A stretch of 39,667 bases of DNA, taken from the NCBI GenBank assembly GCA_900543165.1, contig UQQQ01000013.1, forward strand, positions 1 through 39,667, in the 5' to 3' direction. A model generated the notes under the pieces. It made no database searches and was not told the origin of the DNA. It saw only the letters and a program-made list of their open reading frames with translations. This document shows positions 14,527 through 22,437 of this stretch, in pieces. Position 1 is the first letter of the stretch, and each line of letters starts with the position of its first letter. The position numbers were made by a program, and so were the translations under genes. Origin of the DNA: an uncultured Dialister sp. GTDB taxonomy: Bacteria > Bacillota > Negativicutes > Veillonellales > Dialisteraceae.

Positions 14527-15222
14527 TTACACCTGCACGGGGATCAGGACTTCAGAGCCGATGGCTTCGCCGTCAGGGTTCTTCGCAGCGGTGAAGGTCC
14601 AGGTCTTTACGGAAGCGATCACGTATTTCGAAAGAGCTTTGAAATCAGCACCGGACAGCTTCTCATCCTTCATGACTTCAGGAGCGCCGTCCATCTTCCC
14701 ATCGCTATTCACATACACCTTCACGGTGAGGACGGGGTGAGCGTTTCTCTCAGCGGCCTCGCGGACTTCTTCCGGCATGTCTTTCAGGACTTGGCTGGTG
14801 GGGGCGGCGGGGACGGAGATCATGGTGGAGATGAAGCGGAGCGGAATGGTCACGCTCGTTGAGACAGATCTGTCACCGCGTTTCGCCGGCCGGAACTGCC
14901 AGAGGTTCACGGAATCTATGGCGTATTGGTCCAGAATGATGGAACCGGAGCTTTGTGCCACGGAAGCATTGGCCGCTGTCCCCTCTTCGGTGACGGTGAG
15001 GGCGATGAGCGTACTCGTGCTGTGTGGAAGCGCTGCCATCGCTTCCTGAATGGCGGCGTTCTGCGGTGCCATTTTGTGAGATCTAAGCGACGGCGGGACC
15101 TGCTGCGCTTCCGTGAGCGGGGTGCCGTCCTTATCCAGGTACACGCCGCCGGAGGGAACGGCAGCCGATGCGGAAGCCGCGAGGGCGAGGGTGAGCAGGC
15201 TTGTGAGAATGAGTTTTTTCAT
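14527..15222 (-). CDS. Exported protein with two TonB C-terminal-like domains
   Basis: 231 residues. A signal peptide (MKKLILTSLLTLALAASASA) replaces the usual single-helix TonB anchor. Two repeats follow, each of the TonB C-terminal kind: ALTVTEEGTAANASVAQSSGS...DQYAIDSVNLWQFRPAKRG at about 70-120, and LTVKVYVNSDGKMDGAPEV...YVIASVKTWTFTAAKNPDG at about 165-220. Such proteins occur in diderms and may touch TonB-dependent receptors or cell-wall components. No ExbB/ExbD gene is near. The start is ATG 15222 with AAAGGAG seven bases upstream, and the promoter is at 15272-15300. It is not a standard TonB, because the Pro-rich spacer and membrane anchor are missing. Confidence 0.8.
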   Translation of the reverse strand: MKKLILTSLLTLALAASASAAVPSGGVYLDKDGTPLTEAQQVPPSLRSHKMAPQNAAIQEAMAALPHSTSTLIALTVTEEGTAANASVAQSSGSIILDQYAIDSVNLWQFRPAKRGDRSVSTSVTIPLRFISTMISVPAAPTSQVLKDMPEEVREAAERNAHPVLTVKVYVNSDGKMDGAPEVMKDEKLSGADFKALSKYVIASVKTWTFTAAKNPDGEAIGSEVLIPVQV

Positions 15223-15271
15223 CAGAGTTCTCCTTTGAATGGTAAATGGAAGTTTTATGTTTCTTTCATTT

Positions 15272-15300
15272 ATTCTAATGAATATGGAGAATTTCTGCAA
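15272..15300 (-). promoter_or_regulatory. Promoter of the TonB-domain gene
   Basis: On the minus strand: TTGCAG (15300-15295), a 17-base spacer, and TAGAAT (15277-15272). The leader is about 45 bases. The composite repeat begins within a few bases upstream of the -35. Confidence 0.75.
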
Positions 15301-15301
15301 G

Positions 15302-15449
15302 GGGGGCGGGGATGGGTTCAGAAGGTTCAACGGGTTCTATGGGTTCAACGGGGTTGGTGCGGCGCATAATACTATGGAAGCGCCGTGAAGTATAAATAGA
15401 GCGATGCTCAAAAGTCGTATTCAAGTCCCCAGTCCCCAGTCACTAGTCA
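15302..15449 (-). repeat. Composite intergenic repeat with GGTTCAACG nonamers
   Basis: GGTTCAGAA, GGTTCAACG, GGTTCTATG, GGTTCAACG run in 9-bp steps (about 15315-15350). Then come the two-hairpin core (GCGGCGC...GCGCCGT) and a CCCCAGT/CACTAGT array that contains the stop codon of the D-Ala-D-Ala carboxypeptidase. Confidence 0.8.
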
Positions 15450-16247
15450 CTTCTTCATCCCAAATCCGTGATCCAAAAGCGCAGCGGCTTCCGTGAAGCG
15501 GCTGTCCCAGCCGGCGTGCATGATGACGGTGATGAGGGTCCTGCCATTCCTTGTGGCGGCTGCGGCAAGGCAGCCTTGCGCGGCGCGGGTGTAGCCTGTT
15601 TTGACGCCGATGGCACCGTCATAGGTGAAGAGGAGATGATTGGTATTCGTGCAGGGGAGATTTTTGCTCGGGCGTTCGTAGTGGACCTGCTTGCTTCGGG
15701 TAGAAACGATCTGTCTGAATTCTTTGTTTCGAAGGCCATACTGCGCGATCTTCGCCATGTCGCGGGCTGTCGAGTAGTGATCTTCATCCGGCATGCCGTT
15801 TGCATTGACGAAGTGAGTACCGACTGCTCCGATGGCGCGGGCTTTTTCATTCATCATGGAAGCGAAATGGTTCACATTTCCGCCGATGGCTTCTGCTATG
15901 GCGGTGGCCGCCCCATTATCGGAGATCAGCATCATCTGATAGGTGAGATCTCCGAGACGGATCCATTCGCCGCCGCAAAGCTCGGTGGACTCGATGTTGG
16001 CGGCATTGGCGCTGACAGCGATGGTTTTGAGAGGATTTCCCTTTTCCAGGGCGAGGATGCAGGTCATCATCTTCGTCATGCTGGCAGGGTATTCCCGCTT
16101 GTCCGCATTTTTTTCATAGAGGACTTGTCCCGTCCGGGCATCGATCAGGATCGCGGCGTCGGCCGTGAGGATGGGCGCTTGCGCATTCGCGGAAAGTGTG
16201 GTGAGGGTGAAAAAGAGGAGAGTGAGAAGGCGGAAGAGCAGTTTCAT
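15447..16247 (-). CDS. D-alanyl-D-alanine carboxypeptidase (peptidase S11, PBP5-like, short form)
   Basis: 266 residues with a signal peptide (about 1-23). The penicillin-binding fold motifs are all present: SMTK (nucleophile Ser56 and Lys59), SDNGA in the middle, and KTGYT toward the C-terminus. It trims the terminal D-Ala of peptidoglycan stem peptides in the periplasm. Classical PBP5 proteins have a further C-terminal beta domain and a membrane anchor of about 100 residues; these are missing here, so this is a short, soluble form. The start is ATG 16247 with AAAGGAG five bases upstream. The stop TGA is the first triplet of a TGACTAG heptamer array. Confidence 0.9.
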   Translation of the reverse strand: MKLLFRLLTLLFFTLTTLSANAQAPILTADAAILIDARTGQVLYEKNADKREYPASMTKMMTCILALEKGNPLKTIAVSANAANIESTELCGGEWIRLGDLTYQMMLISDNGAATAIAEAIGGNVNHFASMMNEKARAIGAVGTHFVNANGMPDEDHYSTARDMAKIAQYGLRNKEFRQIVSTRSKQVHYERPSKNLPCTNTNHLLFTYDGAIGVKTGYTRAAQGCLAAAATRNGRTLITVIMHAGWDSRFTEAAALLDHGFGMKK

Positions 16248-16316
16248 ATTGGCTCCTTTCGGTAAGAACTGGGGAGTCGGATCTGCGCGGGCAACGATCG
16301 GATCCGCGGTCCCTAG

Positions 16317-16355
16317 AAAAAACAACGCAGTGACAGGGGCGCTGCGTTGTTTTTT
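16317..16355. terminator. Bidirectional terminator after the purine permease gene
   Basis: AAAAAACAACGCAG and CTGCGTTGTTTTT form the stem, with T-runs on both strands. It lies just downstream of the permease on the minus strand, ahead of the carboxypeptidase. Confidence 0.88.
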
Positions 16356-16397
16356 ACATGGTTTGACAGGCGGGCATCGGCCCGTGTTCCTTTTCCC

Positions 16398-17792
16398 TTA
16401 CAGCAGGATATATTTCAGGATGAAAAGCACGGCCAGGATGTACATGAGCGGGCTGATCTTTTCTGTCTTGCCGGCGAGGGTATTGATGATGACGTAAGAG
16501 ATGACGCCGAAGGAGATGCCTTCTGCGATGGAGTAAGCGAATGGCATCGCGATGATGGCGAGGTAGCATGGGATGGCTTCTGTCATGTCCGTAAAGTCGA
16601 TGCCGGCTACGGCGGTGAACATCAGGAAGCCGACGGTGATGAGTGCCGGTGCGGTCGCAAAGGCGGGGATGGCCATGAAGAAGGGGGAGAGGAAGAGGGA
16701 GAGGATGAAGAGGACGGCGACGGTCATCGCAGTGAGACCGGTGCGTCCACCCTCCGAGACACCTGCTGCACTTTCGACATAGGTCGTGGTGGTGGAGACG
16801 CCGAGGACAGCGCCTGCGGTGGTGGCTACGGCGTCTGCCATGAGTGCGCCCTTGATGCGCGGCAGACGGCCCTCATCATCGAGCATATTGGCTTTGGAGG
16901 AAACGCCGATCAGTGTGCCTAAGGTATCGAAGATATCGACGAAGAGGAAGGCGAGAAGGACGACGACGAAGTTGAAGGTTGCGACTTGCGAGAAGTCGAG
17001 CTCACCGATGAGGGGAGAGATGCTGGCCGGAGCAAAGGAGGCAAGGCCGGCGGAGAGATTGGGCAGGGTGCTGAAAGCGCCGTGCGCCGGATCCGGCACA
17101 TAGAGACCGGTGACTTCGCAAAGAATGCCAAGGATCCATGTGAAGAGGATGCCCCAGAGGATATTGCCTCTCACCTTTGCCACCATGAGGAAGGCGGTGA
17201 AGAGGACGCCAAGGATGGCGAGTACGACGGTGATGCCGGTGGTATGGAAGGTACCGGCCAGCATGGCCTGCTTGAAGGAAAAGAGGGAGATCTTGGTGGC
17301 CGGGTTGCCGACGATGATCTGCGCACCGGTCAGACCGATGAAGCAGATGAAGAGACCGATACCGGCAGAGACGGCTTTCTTCAGATTGAGCGGGATCGCA
17401 TTGAAGATCGCTTCACGGACATTCGTGAGAGAAAGCACGATGAAGATGACACCCTCGACGAAGACGGCAGCCAGTGCCATTTCCCAGGTGTAGCCCATCT
17501 GCTTTACGACGGTGAAGGCGAAGAAGGCATTCAGCCCCATGCCCGGTGCCAAGGCGAAGGGGTAATTCGAAAATACAGCCATGAGGACAGTCCCCAGAAA
17601 ACCGGCGATGGCGGTCGCTGTCAGGACAGCGCCCTTGTCCATGCCGGCTGCGCTCATGATGGCCGGATTGACAGCCAGGATGTAAGCCATGGTCATAAAG
17701 GTGGTGATACCCGCCATGATCTCCGTCTTGACGGATGTACCGTTTTCACTCAGGTGGAAAACTCGCTCCAAAAGGCTCGTTTCTTTCTGCAT
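16398..17792 (-). CDS. NCS2 purine permease (AzgA/PbuG type: adenine, guanine or hypoxanthine)
   Basis: 464 residues, about 12-14 membrane helices. It has the AzgA-branch signatures GITTFMTMAYILAVNP (about 26-41), LAPGMGLNAFFAFTVV in the first third, DIFDTLGTLIGV in the second half and STTTTYVESAAGVSEGGRTGLTA shortly after. It imports purine bases with protons across the inner membrane. The start is ATG 17792 with AAAGGAG seven bases upstream; an in-frame ATG at 17816 has no site. The promoter is at 17834-17862, and the leader of about 35 bases is too short for a purine riboswitch, so control by that RNA is unlikely. Confidence 0.92.
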   Translation of the reverse strand: MQKETSLLERVFHLSENGTSVKTEIMAGITTFMTMAYILAVNPAIMSAAGMDKGAVLTATAIAGFLGTVLMAVFSNYPFALAPGMGLNAFFAFTVVKQMGYTWEMALAAVFVEGVIFIVLSLTNVREAIFNAIPLNLKKAVSAGIGLFICFIGLTGAQIIVGNPATKISLFSFKQAMLAGTFHTTGITVVLAILGVLFTAFLMVAKVRGNILWGILFTWILGILCEVTGLYVPDPAHGAFSTLPNLSAGLASFAPASISPLIGELDFSQVATFNFVVVLLAFLFVDIFDTLGTLIGVSSKANMLDDEGRLPRIKGALMADAVATTAGAVLGVSTTTTYVESAAGVSEGGRTGLTAMTVAVLFILSLFLSPFFMAIPAFATAPALITVGFLMFTAVAGIDFTDMTEAIPCYLAIIAMPFAYSIAEGISFGVISYVIINTLAGKTEKISPLMYILAVLFILKYILL

Positions 17793-17833
17793 GGGTATGC
17801 TCCTTTCGAAATCCATTATGGAAATTCGTACTT

Positions 17834-17862
17834 ATTATATGATGTTTGGGAATCAGTGGCAA
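17834..17862 (-). promoter_or_regulatory. Promoter of the purine permease gene
   Basis: On the minus strand: TTGCCA (17862-17857), a 17-base spacer, and a perfect TATAAT (17839-17834). Confidence 0.8.
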
Positions 17863-17877
17863 TAGAGAATTGGGTTG

Positions 17878-18246
17878 GCTAGTGACAGGTGACTAGTAGC
17901 TAGGGATTAGGAGCCTCAAGTGACTGATGACTAGTGGCTCTCTCGCACCGTCATTTCGAGCGAAGTCGAGAAATCTTTGTTATTCGCGGTCAGGTGAGCA
18001 ATGTTTGGAAAGTCCAAAACGGGAAACCTGATATCGAGAGACTTTCGGGCATCGCCCTATTGATACTCTGCGGCGCATTTCGTCATCCTGAGCGGAGTGA
18101 AATGCCGGATGCTCGAAAATGTAAAGGCGGAACCGTGAGAACTGAGCCGAAGGATCTGGCGCCGCACCACCATTTCTCATTCCTCATTTGAGCAAAGATT
18201 TCCTCCCAGATCAAGGAACCGCACGCCCCGTGGGCTAACCCTTACC
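17878..18246 (+). repeat. Composite intergenic repeat, long copy with two extra hairpin repeats
   Basis: GTGACTA/GGGATTA heptamers (about 17880-17938), then GTCATTTCGAGCGAAGTCGAG (17950-17970), then the core, interrupted by CGTCATCCTGAGCGG...GAAGGATCT (18069-18157). ATTTCTC heptamers and the GCCCCGTGGGCTAACCC block follow, reaching the promoter of the radical SAM gene. No gene is seen. Confidence 0.8.
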
Positions 18247-18254
18247 CCATATGC

Positions 18255-18260
18255 TACAAT
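18255..18260 (+). promoter_or_regulatory. Extended -10 promoter of the radical SAM gene
   Basis: TGC followed by TACAAT. No convincing -35. It starts within ten bases of the repeat block GGGCTAACCC, as does the promoter at 26764. Confidence 0.5.
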
Positions 18261-18296
18261 AGACATAATCAATCAAATGAAAGAAGGTCAATCGAA

Positions 18297-19199
18297 ATGA
18301 GCGTATGCAATCTGTGTCCGCGTGCGTGCAAGGTGGTGCGCAGGGAGAGCATCACGGGCGAGGGTCAGCTTGGCTATTGCCAGAGCGGGATGCTGCCGGT
18401 GATCTCCCGCGCGGCTCTTCATCACTGGGAGGAGCCGTGCATCGCAGGGACGCGCGGGGCGGGGACGGTCTTTTTCGCCGGGTGCAATCTGTCCTGCGTG
18501 TACTGTCAGAACTATGAGATCTCCGAAAGAAGAAAGGGCATCGAGGTCTCCGTTTCGCGGCTGCGGGAGATCTACTTCGAGCTCATTGCTAAAGGGGCGC
18601 ACAATATCGATCTTGTGACGCCGACGCATTACACCCATGCGATCTTCCAGAGCCTTCGCGATCCGCTGCCGGTGCCGGTCGTTTATAACTGCGGCGGCTA
18701 TGAGAGCGTGCATACTGTGGCCTTCCTGCACAAGAAGGTACAGTGCTGGCTGCCGGATCTCAAGTATTATGATGCGGAGATCTCCGGGAAATACAGTGAT
18801 GCGCCGGACTACTTCGAAAGGGCGAGCGCAGCCATCGAGCAGATGTTCAAAGAGACAGGGCCCTATGTGATCGGGGCGGATGGCATCTTGCAGAGGGGCG
18901 TCCTCATTCGCCATCTGATCCTTCCCGGCCAGGTGGAGGATACGAAACGGATCCTCGAGTATGTGGCGGAGACGTTCGAGCCGGGAGACGTCCTTTTCAG
19001 CCTCATGCGTCAGTACACGCCCTGCGGCCGCGCGGCGGAATTTCCCGAAATCGATCGCAGGATCACGGATGAAGAATACGAGGCGTGCGAGTCCTATATG
19101 GAGGAGCTCGGCATCATCGATGGCTACGTGCAGCAGAAGGAGAGCGCGGAAGCGGCTTTCATCCCTGCTTTTGACGGGACGGGTGTTTTGAAATCATAA
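18297..19199 (+). CDS. Radical SAM protein, PflA-like (COG1313 type)
   Basis: 300 residues. The radical SAM cluster motif is CNLSCVYC (Cys63, Cys67, Cys70) directly after GTVFFAG. An N-terminal Cys set (Cys4, Cys7, Cys11, Cys28) suggests a second metal or Fe-S site, as in this family. VVYNCGGYE and WLPDLKYYD in the middle are typical of proteins annotated as putative pyruvate formate-lyase activating enzyme, though few have been tested, and no pyruvate formate-lyase gene is adjacent. The start ATG 18297 has only a modest AGAAGG site ten bases upstream. A 7-codon open frame ending on TGA overlaps the start codon; I regard it as chance. Confidence 0.85.
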   Translation: MSVCNLCPRACKVVRRESITGEGQLGYCQSGMLPVISRAALHHWEEPCIAGTRGAGTVFFAGCNLSCVYCQNYEISERRKGIEVSVSRLREIYFELIAKGAHNIDLVTPTHYTHAIFQSLRDPLPVPVVYNCGGYESVHTVAFLHKKVQCWLPDLKYYDAEISGKYSDAPDYFERASAAIEQMFKETGPYVIGADGILQRGVLIRHLILPGQVEDTKRILEYVAETFEPGDVLFSLMRQYTPCGRAAEFPEIDRRITDEEYEACESYMEELGIIDGYVQQKESAEAAFIPAFDGTGVLKS

Positions 19200-19205
19200 A
19201 TCAGT

Positions 19206-19242
19206 AAAAAACCAGATCTCACATACGTGGGGTCTGGTTTTT
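19206..19242. terminator. Terminator after the radical SAM gene
   Basis: AAAAAACCAGATCTCAC, loop ATAC, then GTGGGGTCTGGTTTTT. The stem is near perfect with T-runs both ways. Confidence 0.88.
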
Positions 19243-19245
19243 AGG

Positions 19246-19478
19246 TTCGGGGGGTAGCCCGTGGGGCGGGGCGCCTTTTGATTACTTTTGGAAGTTTCGC
19301 GCTCTCTAGTGAGGAGTGAGGAGTGGTGGTGCGGTGCAAAAATTAGAAAGCGCCGCAGAGTATAAATAGGGCGATGCCCGTTTGAGACTTGGAGACTTCA
19401 GAAGTCTGATGTCTAATGTCTCCCAGTCACCTAGTCACCAGTCACTAGCTACTAGCTACTAATCCCTAAGTTTAAAAT
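19246..19478 (-). repeat. Composite intergenic repeat
   Basis: GGGGGTAGCCCGTGGGGCGG, GAGTGAG heptamers, the two-hairpin core (CGGTGC...GCGCCGC, GGGCGATGCCC, about 19328-19380), then GTCTGAT/GTCTAAT and CACTAGC-type heptamers. The stop codon of the GNAT gene (19452-19454) and its last four residues are encoded in the array. Confidence 0.82.
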
Positions 19479-20042
19479 TTCCGCGAAGCACTTTACGGGT
19501 GCCATGGGCGCCCTGTGCGCACCGATCTCTTTTTCCATCCATACGACGTCGTACCAGCGGTCGAATTTATATCCGCTCTTTTTGAAGTTGGCGACAAGGT
19601 CGTAGCCCATATGGCTGTGGAAATCGACGCTGTTCGTATCCACATAGGGGTCAGGCGTGGCGGGATAGGTGATGCAGGCGTAAAGTGTGACGATGCCCTG
19701 TGCGCGAAGATAGGTCTCAAGGGCTTCGTAGAGCTTGCGTCCCGCGCCTGTGTGACGGGCCTCCTTAGCGATGTAGATGGATGTCTCGACATTCCAGTCA
19801 TAGGCGGGGCGGGTATGGAAGGCGCTGGCATAGACGTAGCCTATGATCTTTCCTCCCCGCTCTGCGACGAGGTAGGGATAGGCTTCAAGGGTGGTCTGGA
19901 TCCGGCGTCGGAATTCTTCTTCGCTGGGGACTTCGTATTCAAAGGTGATGGCGGTCTTTGTGACGTAGGGGGCATAGATCGCAAGCAGTGCCGCTGCGTC
20001 ATCGGGGGTCGCGGTGCGGATGGTGAGGGGAGAGTGGGTCAT
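19452..20042 (-). CDS. GNAT N-acetyltransferase (phosphinothricin acetyltransferase-like)
   Basis: 196 residues of the GNAT fold. N-terminal IRTATPDDAAALLAIYAPYV and TAITFEYEVPSEEEF are typical of the PAT branch, which acetylates small amine substrates. The acetyl-CoA loop reads ARHTGAGRKLYEAL at about 95-108 (the R/QxxGxG/A signature), followed by YACITYPATPDPYVDTNSVDFHSHMGY with the family's conserved asparagine and histidine region. The real substrate is unknown; resistance to a phosphinothricin-like compound or simple amino-acid acetylation are options. The start is ATG 20042 with AAAGGAG eleven bases upstream, slightly far. The C-terminal residues LGISS are encoded by the TTAGGGATTAGTAGC repeat, so the native end has been replaced or extended. 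Confidence 0.85.
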   Translation of the reverse strand: MTHSPLTIRTATPDDAAALLAIYAPYVTKTAITFEYEVPSEEEFRRRIQTTLEAYPYLVAERGGKIIGYVYASAFHTRPAYDWNVETSIYIAKEARHTGAGRKLYEALETYLRAQGIVTLYACITYPATPDPYVDTNSVDFHSHMGYDLVANFKKSGYKFDRWYDVVWMEKEIGAHRAPMAPVKCFAEILNLGISS

Positions 20043-20065
20043 GGATGTGGAGGCTCCTTTTTTTT

Positions 20066-20180
20066 GTGACTAGTGACTGAGAGACTGAGAGACTGAGGGA
20101 CTGGGAGATGCCAGAGGTCAGAGGTCAGATGACCGAAGTCTGAAGTCTAAAGTCTGAAGTCGAACTGCGGACTTCGGACG
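20066..20180. repeat. Heptamer and octamer arrays between the GNAT and thioesterase genes
   Basis: GTGACTA units, GAGACTGA units, then GAGGTCA and AAGTCTG/AAAGTCTG units. It lies between the GNAT start and the stop of the thioesterase gene. The core is missing. Confidence 0.75.
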
Positions 20181-20182
20181 AT

Positions 20183-20566
20183 CTACCGCGTTCCTGCTTT
20201 TTCCATAAAAGGCTTTGCTTCCACGACGAAGCGGATGTGTTCAGCCTCGCCGATTTCTCCACCTTCGTCATAGGCGAGGCAGTGGAGGGTGATTTTCTTT
20301 CCTTTGACGACGGTGACGGTGGCTTCGGCGCGGACGGTATGTCCGACGAGGGTGGGCTGCTTGTGGGCAAGACCGATGAAGCCGCCGACGGTGGTTTCGC
20401 CTTCGGTGAGACCTTCCTTCACCGCATCGCAGGCGGCTTCTTCCATGAGAGCCGAGAGGACGGGGGTGGCGAGGACGGGGAGCGAGCCGCTTTTTACCAC
20501 TTTCGCGGTATCATTTTCTGTGACGATCTTGGTGGCAGTGCCTTTCATTCCGATGGTTATGGACAT
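20183..20566 (-). CDS. Hotdog-fold thioesterase, FlK-like
   Basis: 127 residues. It resembles the fluoroacetyl-CoA thioesterase family: Thr34 in VLATPVLSALMEEAA, Glu42 eight residues later, and His67 in GLAHKQPTLVG match the Thr/Glu/His catalytic set in order and spacing. Typical members hydrolyse small acyl-CoA esters; in an anaerobe without fluoroacetate the substrate is more likely another short or toxic acyl-CoA. The start is ATG 20566 with AAAAGGAG seven bases upstream; the upstream in-frame ATG at 20587 lacks a site. It is monocistronic. A 39-bp MITE remnant lies just upstream. Confidence 0.85.
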   Translation of the reverse strand: MSITIGMKGTATKIVTENDTAKVVKSGSLPVLATPVLSALMEEAACDAVKEGLTEGETTVGGFIGLAHKQPTLVGHTVRAEATVTVVKGKKITLHCLAYDEGGEIGEAEHIRFVVEAKPFMEKAGTR

Positions 20567-20615
20567 GGGGATTCTCCTTTTTATCATAGATATTGATTGA
20601 CCTGTTGGAATTGTT

Positions 20616-20654
20616 AGGGAAACACTGATTCTGTGATTTAATCAGCGTTTCCCT
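20616..20654 (+). mobile_element. Minimal MITE copy: the two termini only (39 bp)
   Basis: AGGGAAACACTGATT and AATCAGCGTTTCCCT separated by nine bases, flanked by TA on both sides. It is an extreme internal deletion of the palindromic family and forms a perfect hairpin with few mismatches. It sits between the thioesterase start and the mltG promoter. Confidence 0.82.
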
Positions 20655-20697
20655 AGCTACTTCATTTTACCACGGACTATTATATATTTACATATGA

Positions 20698-20703
20698 TAT
20701 AAT
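20698..20703 (+). promoter_or_regulatory. Extended -10 promoter of the mltG-trmR-trhP cluster
   Basis: TGA followed by TATAAT; no good -35. The leader is about 40 bases. Confidence 0.55.
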
Positions 20704-20748
20704 GGGTAGAGTAAAAAATAGAGACATCTGTCTCGGATAGGGGGCTGT

Positions 20749-21792
20749 GTGGAAGACAACGACACAGAGATTTCTCAAAAAGAAGCGAAGAAGAAAGGTG
20801 TGCGCATCGCGCTCGGTATGGCGGCGGGGCTGGCTATCGCCCTCCTGGGCGGCTGGTATTTCTATGCGGCAGACCACGGGACGCGCAGCGGAAAGACGCA
20901 TGTCAAGATCGAAAAGAATGCGACGGGAGGAGATATCGCATCCCTTCTGGAAAAGCAGGACGTCATTGAGAGCGCGGTGCGCTTCCGCCTCTATGCCCGC
21001 CTTCTGGGGGAAGGAAATCAGCTGCAAAGCGGAGACTATGTGCTCGAAAAGGGGCTGACGATCCGGGATGCCATCGATGCCTTAAAGCATGGGAAGACGG
21101 AGGCATACTTGGTCACGGTACCGGAAGGCTCCACCGTGCATCAGATCGCTCAGTTGCTCGCGCAGGCGGGCATCGAAGGGGCAGCAGACTTTGAGGCAGA
21201 AGCGGCGGCCTATGGCCCCTTGAAATACCAGTATGGCCCTTTCGCGGTACCGATCAAGGCAGAAGGATTCCTCTTCGCGGATACGTACAGCATCCCCAAG
21301 GAGTACACGGCGCGCCAGATCTTGGATCTCATGTATCGTCATACCGATGATATGCTGACGCTGGACATCCGAAAGAGGGCGGAGGCGAAGCACATGACAC
21401 TGCATGATCTTTTCACGATCGCCTCGATGGTGGAGCGCGAGGCGCGTTTCCCGGAGGATCAGGTGCCGATCGCCTCCGTCATGCTGAAGAGACTTTCCAT
21501 CGGCATGCCGCTCCAGATCGATGCGACGATCCAGTATGCCTTGGGCGAGCAGAAGGCGGAACTGACCATCGCGGATACGCGCATCGACTCGCCGTACAAT
21601 ACGTATACGCACCCCGGCCTTCCGCCGGGACCGATCGGAAGCCCGGGGCTTCCTGCCATAGAGGCGGTGCTGGCTGCCGAGCCGGGTGACTACCTCTACT
21701 ACGTTGCGCAGGCTGATGGGCATCATGTATTTACGAGATCCTACGAAGAACACCAGCAGGAGACGGAGAATATTTATGGATCCAGTTCTTGA
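20749..21792 (+). CDS. mltG: Endolytic murein transglycosylase MltG (YceG-like)
   Basis: 347 residues. A cytoplasmic Lys-rich start, one membrane helix at about 19-40, then a LysM-like region (YLVTVPEGSTVHQIAQLLAQAG at about 119-140) and the YceG catalytic domain. The catalytic glutamate is in IASMVEREARFPEDQ. SPYNTYTHPGLPPGPIGSPGLPAIEAVL near the C-terminus is the family signature. It cleaves nascent glycan strands at the membrane, acting as a terminase. The start is GTG 20749 with GGGGG four bases upstream. It overlaps the next gene by 17 bases. In Bacilli the same order (yrrL-yrrM-yrrN/O) is conserved, and here too it leads a tRNA-modification cluster. Confidence 0.92.
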   Translation: MEDNDTEISQKEAKKKGVRIALGMAAGLAIALLGGWYFYAADHGTRSGKTHVKIEKNATGGDIASLLEKQDVIESAVRFRLYARLLGEGNQLQSGDYVLEKGLTIRDAIDALKHGKTEAYLVTVPEGSTVHQIAQLLAQAGIEGAADFEAEAAAYGPLKYQYGPFAVPIKAEGFLFADTYSIPKEYTARQILDLMYRHTDDMLTLDIRKRAEAKHMTLHDLFTIASMVEREARFPEDQVPIASVMLKRLSIGMPLQIDATIQYALGEQKAELTIADTRIDSPYNTYTHPGLPPGPIGSPGLPAIEAVLAAEPGDYLYYVAQADGHHVFTRSYEEHQQETENIYGSSS

Positions 21793-22384
21793 AGCACTGA
21801 AAAAAGAGTTAGAGATCGAAGCCGGCTGTGACCACGTCCCCATCATCCGAGGTCCGGAGCGCGCGCTCCTCCTTTCGGCCGCCGAGAAGGCTTCGCCGAA
21901 GCGTATCCTTGAGATCGGGACAGCCATCGGTTACTCCTCGCTGCTTTTGGCAGAGCGTTTCCCGCTCGCAGAGATCGATACGCTCGAGATCGATTCTGCG
22001 CGCCATGCCCGCGCGGAAGAGGTCATGCGAGCGGCCGGCTTCTCGCATCGCGTTCACTGCCATCTGGGGGATGCGGCAGAGCTTTTGGAAACGCTCGAAG
22101 GGCCCTATGATTTTCTGTACCTGGATGGCCCGAAAGGACAGTACCTCCGGCAGCTGAAGGCCATCGAGCCCAAGCTCTCGCCGCATGCGGTGATTGCGGC
22201 GGATAACGTGCTTTTCCGCGGTATGGTAGAAAGTGATGCACCCGTGCCGCATCGGTATCGGACGCTGGTCATGCGCCTGAGAGAATATATACGATATGTA
22301 AAAGAGAGATACGAGACCACCATTTATCCGGAAGGGGATGGACTGGCGGTAAGTGAGGAGTTAGAAGTGAGGAGTGAGGAGTGA
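21776..22384 (+). CDS. trmR: tRNA U34 5-hydroxyuridine methyltransferase TrmR-like (YrrM family)
   Basis: 202 residues, class I SAM-dependent O-methyltransferase. Motif I is ILEIGTAIGYSS (about 44-55), the acidic residue lies in IDTLEID, and YDFLYLDGPKGQY carries the metal/catalytic region of the O-MT 3 family. By homology and context (next to mltG and a U32 protein, as in Bacillus yrrL-yrrM-yrrO), it should methylate 5-hydroxyuridine at tRNA position 34 to 5-methoxyuridine. The start is ATG 21776 with GGAG seven bases upstream, inside the mltG end. The last residues, about VSEELEVRSEE, come from the GTGAGGAG heptamer array and are not part of the family, so the repeat has rewritten its C-terminus. 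Confidence 0.85.
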   Translation: MDPVLEALKKELEIEAGCDHVPIIRGPERALLLSAAEKASPKRILEIGTAIGYSSLLLAERFPLAEIDTLEIDSARHARAEEVMRAAGFSHRVHCHLGDAAELLETLEGPYDFLYLDGPKGQYLRQLKAIEPKLSPHAVIAADNVLFRGMVESDAPVPHRYRTLVMRLREYIRYVKERYETTIYPEGDGLAVSEELEVRSEE

Positions 22385-22421
22385 GGAGTGGCGCATCAAA
22401 TTTATAAAGCGCCGCGAAGTT
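22351..22421 (-). repeat. Left inverted repeat of the four-helix-bundle cassette
   Basis: GTGAGGA heptamers followed by a core copy (GGCGCATCAAATTTATAAAGC and GCGCCGCGAAG). It is an inverted copy of 22800-22863. The trmR stop codon lies in it. Confidence 0.8.
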
Positions 22422-22437
22422 TATATAATGAGGTTGC

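Noticed and set aside
17793..17862. Purine riboswitch before the permease gene
   Set aside because: The leader from the predicted start is about 35 bases, too short for the aptamer, and no conserved purine-aptamer loops are seen.
18277..18300. Seven-codon upstream open frame overlapping the radical SAM start
   Set aside because: No ribosome site of its own and no special codons; the ATGA overlap is probably chance.
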